Source: a bacterium
GTDB taxonomy: Bacteria > Patescibacteriota > Patescibacteriia > Patescibacteriales > GWE2-39-37
Length of the DNA: 7,273 nucleotides
Assembly: GCA_021786695.1 (NCBI GenBank)
Contig: JAJYMT010000005.1
Location: 1-7,273 of the forward strand
Reading direction: 5' to 3'
The notes beneath the pieces are model-generated. The model had not been told where the DNA came from, ran no database searches, and was given only the letters and a program-made list of their open reading frames with translations. Both the position numbers and the translations under genes were made by a program. Position 1 is the first letter of the stretch, and every line of letters begins with the position of its first letter. Of the stretch, positions 4,780-7,273 are shown in pieces.

Positions 4780-6519
4780 ATGTTAAACACTCAACAAATC
4801 AAGGAGATTTTGGTTGAGGGCAAAATTCTGCCCGCGACCGAATTCGACCAGTTCGCCAAAGAAGCGAGCGAAACCGGAAAAAAAATCGAGGACTACCTGA
4901 TCGAAAAAAAGGTCTTAAGCCCGTCCTCGCTTTATGAAAACGCAGCTAAATATTTCAAGCTGCCCTTCATCAACCTGAAAGACCAGAGCATCCGTAAAGA
5001 TGTCTTGCTTTCGATTCCGGAGCCGATCGCCTCGACTCACAACCTGATCGCCTTTGACAGCGATCCTAAATCGATCAAACTCGCCACCACCGATCCGGAG
5101 GATTTGGAAACATTCGAATTCATCCGCAAAAAAACCGGACTGGAGGTAAAAATCTATCTGGCGACGCCGGAATCGATTTCGCTCGGACTCAAGCAATACC
5201 ACAAAAGCTTGAAGGCGGAGTTCGATTATCTGACGGCTGAAACCGCCGCCATTTCCTCCGGCGCCGAGGCCTCGGACGAAGACCTGAAGAAATTGGCCAC
5301 TGACCTGCCGGTGGTGCGGATCGTCGACACCTTGCTCGAGTACGCCGTCTTCGAGGACGCCTCCGACATCCATATCGAGCCGGACGAAAAAGAAATCAAC
5401 GTCCGCTACCGCATCGACGGCATCCTGCGCCATGTGATGACCTTGCCGAAAAACGTCCAGCAAGGCATTTCCGCCCGTATCAAGATTTTGGCTAATCTTA
5501 AAGTAGATGAACACCGTTTACCCCAAGACGGCCGGTTCAAAATTTCCAACAAAGAATATAAAGTCGCCTTCCGCGTCTCGATCATTCCGACCTTTGACGG
5601 CGAAAAAATCGTGATGCGCCTGTTACGCGAAAAGGCGCAGGTGCTGACGCTCGAACAGCTCGGACTGCAGCCGAAGTCGCTCGAGGTGCTGAAGCGCAAC
5701 ATCGACAAGCCGCACGGCATGCTTCTGGTCACCGGGCCGACCGGCTCCGGCAAAACCACCACCCTCTACACCGTTTTGAATATCCTTAACACACCCGAAG
5801 TCAACATCTCCACCATCGAAGACCCGATCGAGTACCGGATGTCGCACGTCAACCAATCGCAGGTCAACACCAAGATCGGCTTCACCTTCGCGGCCGGTCT
5901 GCGCGCTTTCTTGCGCCAGGACCCGGATATAATTATGGTAGGCGAAATCCGCGACCAGGAAACGGCCGAGATCGCCATCCACGCCGCCATGACCGGCCAT
6001 CTGGTGCTCTCAACCCTGCACACCAACGACGCAGTCACCACCCTGCCCCGTCTTTCCGACATGGGGGTGCCGTCCTTCCTGGTGGCGACCACCACCAATC
6101 TGATCATCGCCCAACGGCTGGTGCGCAAAATCTGCGCCAACTGCATCCAAAGCTACAACCTGGACAAAAATATGATTGCCGAACTGGAAAAAGCGCTTGA
6201 TCTGCCGAGCATCATGGAAACGCTAAAGCGGGAAAAAGTGATTGTCGAACACCAGCAGAATGTCGCTTCCCTCTTGTTTTACCGCGGCAAGGGCTGCAAG
6301 CAGTGCAACAACACCGGCTACCGCGGCCGCATCGGCATCTATGAAATCCTGGAAATCACGCCCGAACTGTCGGAAATGATCCTGAAAAAGGCCACTGAAA
6401 CGGATATCAAGCGGGCGGCGCTCGAACAGCATATGATTACCATGGTCGAAGACGGCTTCATCAAAGCCAAGAACGGCATCACCACCATCGAGGAAATTCT
6501 GCGCGTCACCAAGGAATAA
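4780..6519 (+). CDS. pilB: PilB, type IV pilus extension ATPase (GspE/PulE family)
   Basis: This cytoplasmic hexameric ATPase powers pilin polymerisation at the inner membrane. It has 579 residues, normal for PilB. An N-terminal MshEN/T2SSE_N-like region covers roughly 1-145. A low-complexity acidic linker (about 150-172) follows. The catalytic core holds the Asp box DASDIHIEP (193-201) with VRYRIDG (208-214), Walker A GPTGSGKT (319-326, Lys325), Walker B DPDIIMVGEIRD (381-392, Glu389) and the His box ending LSTLHTNDA (410-418). The zinc-binding tetracysteine typical of PilB/GspE, and absent from the retraction ATPase PilT, is present: Cys452, Cys455, Cys506 and Cys509. The N-terminal region does not show the Arg and Gln expected of a c-di-GMP-binding MshEN motif. 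The ATG at 4780 fits the domain start. pilC begins 18 bases downstream. GspE is the alternative name, but no secretion gene is nearby. Confidence 0.95.
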   Translation: MLNTQQIKEILVEGKILPATEFDQFAKEASETGKKIEDYLIEKKVLSPSSLYENAAKYFKLPFINLKDQSIRKDVLLSIPEPIASTHNLIAFDSDPKSIKLATTDPEDLETFEFIRKKTGLEVKIYLATPESISLGLKQYHKSLKAEFDYLTAETAAISSGAEASDEDLKKLATDLPVVRIVDTLLEYAVFEDASDIHIEPDEKEINVRYRIDGILRHVMTLPKNVQQGISARIKILANLKVDEHRLPQDGRFKISNKEYKVAFRVSIIPTFDGEKIVMRLLREKAQVLTLEQLGLQPKSLEVLKRNIDKPHGMLLVTGPTGSGKTTTLYTVLNILNTPEVNISTIEDPIEYRMSHVNQSQVNTKIGFTFAAGLRAFLRQDPDIIMVGEIRDQETAEIAIHAAMTGHLVLSTLHTNDAVTTLPRLSDMGVPSFLVATTTNLIIAQRLVRKICANCIQSYNLDKNMIAELEKALDLPSIMETLKREKVIVEHQQNVASLLFYRGKGCKQCNNTGYRGRIGIYEILEITPELSEMILKKATETDIKRAALEQHMITMVEDGFIKAKNGITTIEEILRVTKE

Positions 6520-6537
6520 TTAATTCATCATCCGCAT

Positions 6538-7273
6538 ATGCCAGAGATTCCCCTCATAAAAGAAACGCCGGCGGCGGCCGGCGAACCGCAACAGCCGGGC
6601 GAAAGCGCCATGGACAAAATCAACGCCTTTCTGCTCAAACTGTCGCGCGTCCCGGCTTCGGAAAAATTATTTTTCGTCCAGCATCTAGGCATCATGCTTA
6701 AAGCGGGCGTGTCGCTCTTGGTGGCGCTCCAGACCCTGGCCAAGCAGACGGAAAGCGCCCGATTGGCGAAGGTGTTGACCGATATCGCGATCAATGTGGA
6801 AAAGGGCAAATCGTTCACCGACAGCTTGCGGCCGCATACCGGCATCTTCGGCGAATTGTTCATCAATATGATCGAAGCCGGCGAACTCTCCGGCAAACTG
6901 GAAAACGTCCTCGGGCAACTGTTCATCCAGATGAAAAAACAGCACCAGCTGGTGTCGCGGGTCAAGGGCGCGCTCACCTATCCGCTGGTGGTGATTTTTT
7001 CCATGGGCGGCATCGGCGTTTTTATGATGATCGTGGTGGTGCCGAAAATCACCGCCATGCTCAAGGACTTCAATTCCGAACTGCCGCTGGCCACTAAGAT
7101 ACTGATCGGAGTCAGCGACAGTATCGTCAACCACGGCATACTCTGGGGCGTGGGCTCGATCGTTACGGTCGGATTGATCGTCAAACTGCTTTCGACCCGG
7201 CCGGGAAAATATTACGCCCAAGCGGCGCTCCTTAAGCTGCCGGTCTTCGCGCCGATCATCAAAAAAATCAATT
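6538..7273 (+). CDS. pilC: PilC, type IV pilus inner-membrane platform protein, 3' end beyond window
   Basis: This polytopic membrane protein is the platform on which PilB acts and through which pilins are assembled. The first 245 residues are visible of a usual 400 or so. The first T2SSF domain is complete: FFVQHLGIMLKAGVSLLVAL (45-64), EKGKSFTDSL (88-97) and the conserved IEAGELSGKLENVL (112-125), ending in a membrane segment at about 148-169. LPLATK (182-187) precedes a second membrane segment (about 200-219). The reading frame is open at the window end, so the second T2SSF domain is not seen. Residues 1-24 are Pro/Gly/Glu-rich and not conserved; an alternative ATG at 6610 would start at MDKINAFLLKL, closer to the start I recall for the family. 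No Shine-Dalgarno precedes either ATG. It lies 18 bases after pilB, with no pilT between, so the two are cotranscribed. Confidence 0.92.
   Translation, partial: MPEIPLIKETPAAAGEPQQPGESAMDKINAFLLKLSRVPASEKLFFVQHLGIMLKAGVSLLVALQTLAKQTESARLAKVLTDIAINVEKGKSFTDSLRPHTGIFGELFINMIEAGELSGKLENVLGQLFIQMKKQHQLVSRVKGALTYPLVVIFSMGGIGVFMMIVVVPKITAMLKDFNSELPLATKILIGVSDSIVNHGILWGVGSIVTVGLIVKLLSTRPGKYYAQAALLKLPVFAPIIKKIN

Noticed and set aside
4915..5514. Minus-strand frame of 199 codons opposite pilB, with others at 5406-6146
   Set aside because: PilB is unambiguous on the plus strand, and these products have no domain and biased composition from the GC-rich third positions.
6528..7221. Minus-strand frames opposite pilC
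   Set aside because: The plus strand carries an open frame with clear T2SSF motifs; the antisense products are His- and Asp-rich shadows.

Overview
The window looks like part of a bacterial chromosome from the Patescibacteria (Candidate Phyla Radiation), probably a Parcubacteria-like lineage. The assignment is an inference from four things: non-canonical MurG motifs, intergenic gaps filled by short repeats, a compact layout, and a cell-wall cluster beside type IV pilus genes. TGA closes murG, ftsW and mraY, so the genome does not use the UGA-glycine code of Gracilibacteria/Absconditabacteria.

Left part, minus strand (about 4666 down to 104): a division/cell-wall (dcw) type cluster. In transcription order it holds a promoter, a 139-residue three-helix membrane protein of unknown function, mraY (lipid I synthesis), an AT-rich inverted-repeat element, ftsW (SEDS glycan polymerase of division), a repeat-filled gap with a 7-bp tandem array and a GC-rich palindrome, a low-GC alpha/beta hydrolase, and murG (lipid II synthesis). 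MraY and MurG make lipid II on the inner face of the membrane and FtsW polymerises it at the septum. murD, which usually lies between mraY and ftsW, is missing, and the repeat element occupies its place. A further minus-strand promoter (16-44) points out of the window towards an unseen gene.

Middle (4619-4779): a 161-bp divergent control region with a promoter in each direction. Both predicted leaders are very short and lack a clear Shine-Dalgarno sequence.

Right part, plus strand (4780 to the end): pilB, the type IV pilus extension ATPase with all expected motifs, then pilC, the inner-membrane platform protein, which is cut by the window edge. Together they would drive pilus assembly, for attachment, motility or DNA uptake.

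No stretch of 300 bases lacks a gene. I found no RNA gene, CRISPR array, transposase or convincing terminator. I do not see a wholly new multi-gene system. The most interesting material is the repeat-filled gaps, the apparently inserted hydrolase, the unknown membrane protein heading the cluster, and the variant motifs in MurG, MraY and FtsW.
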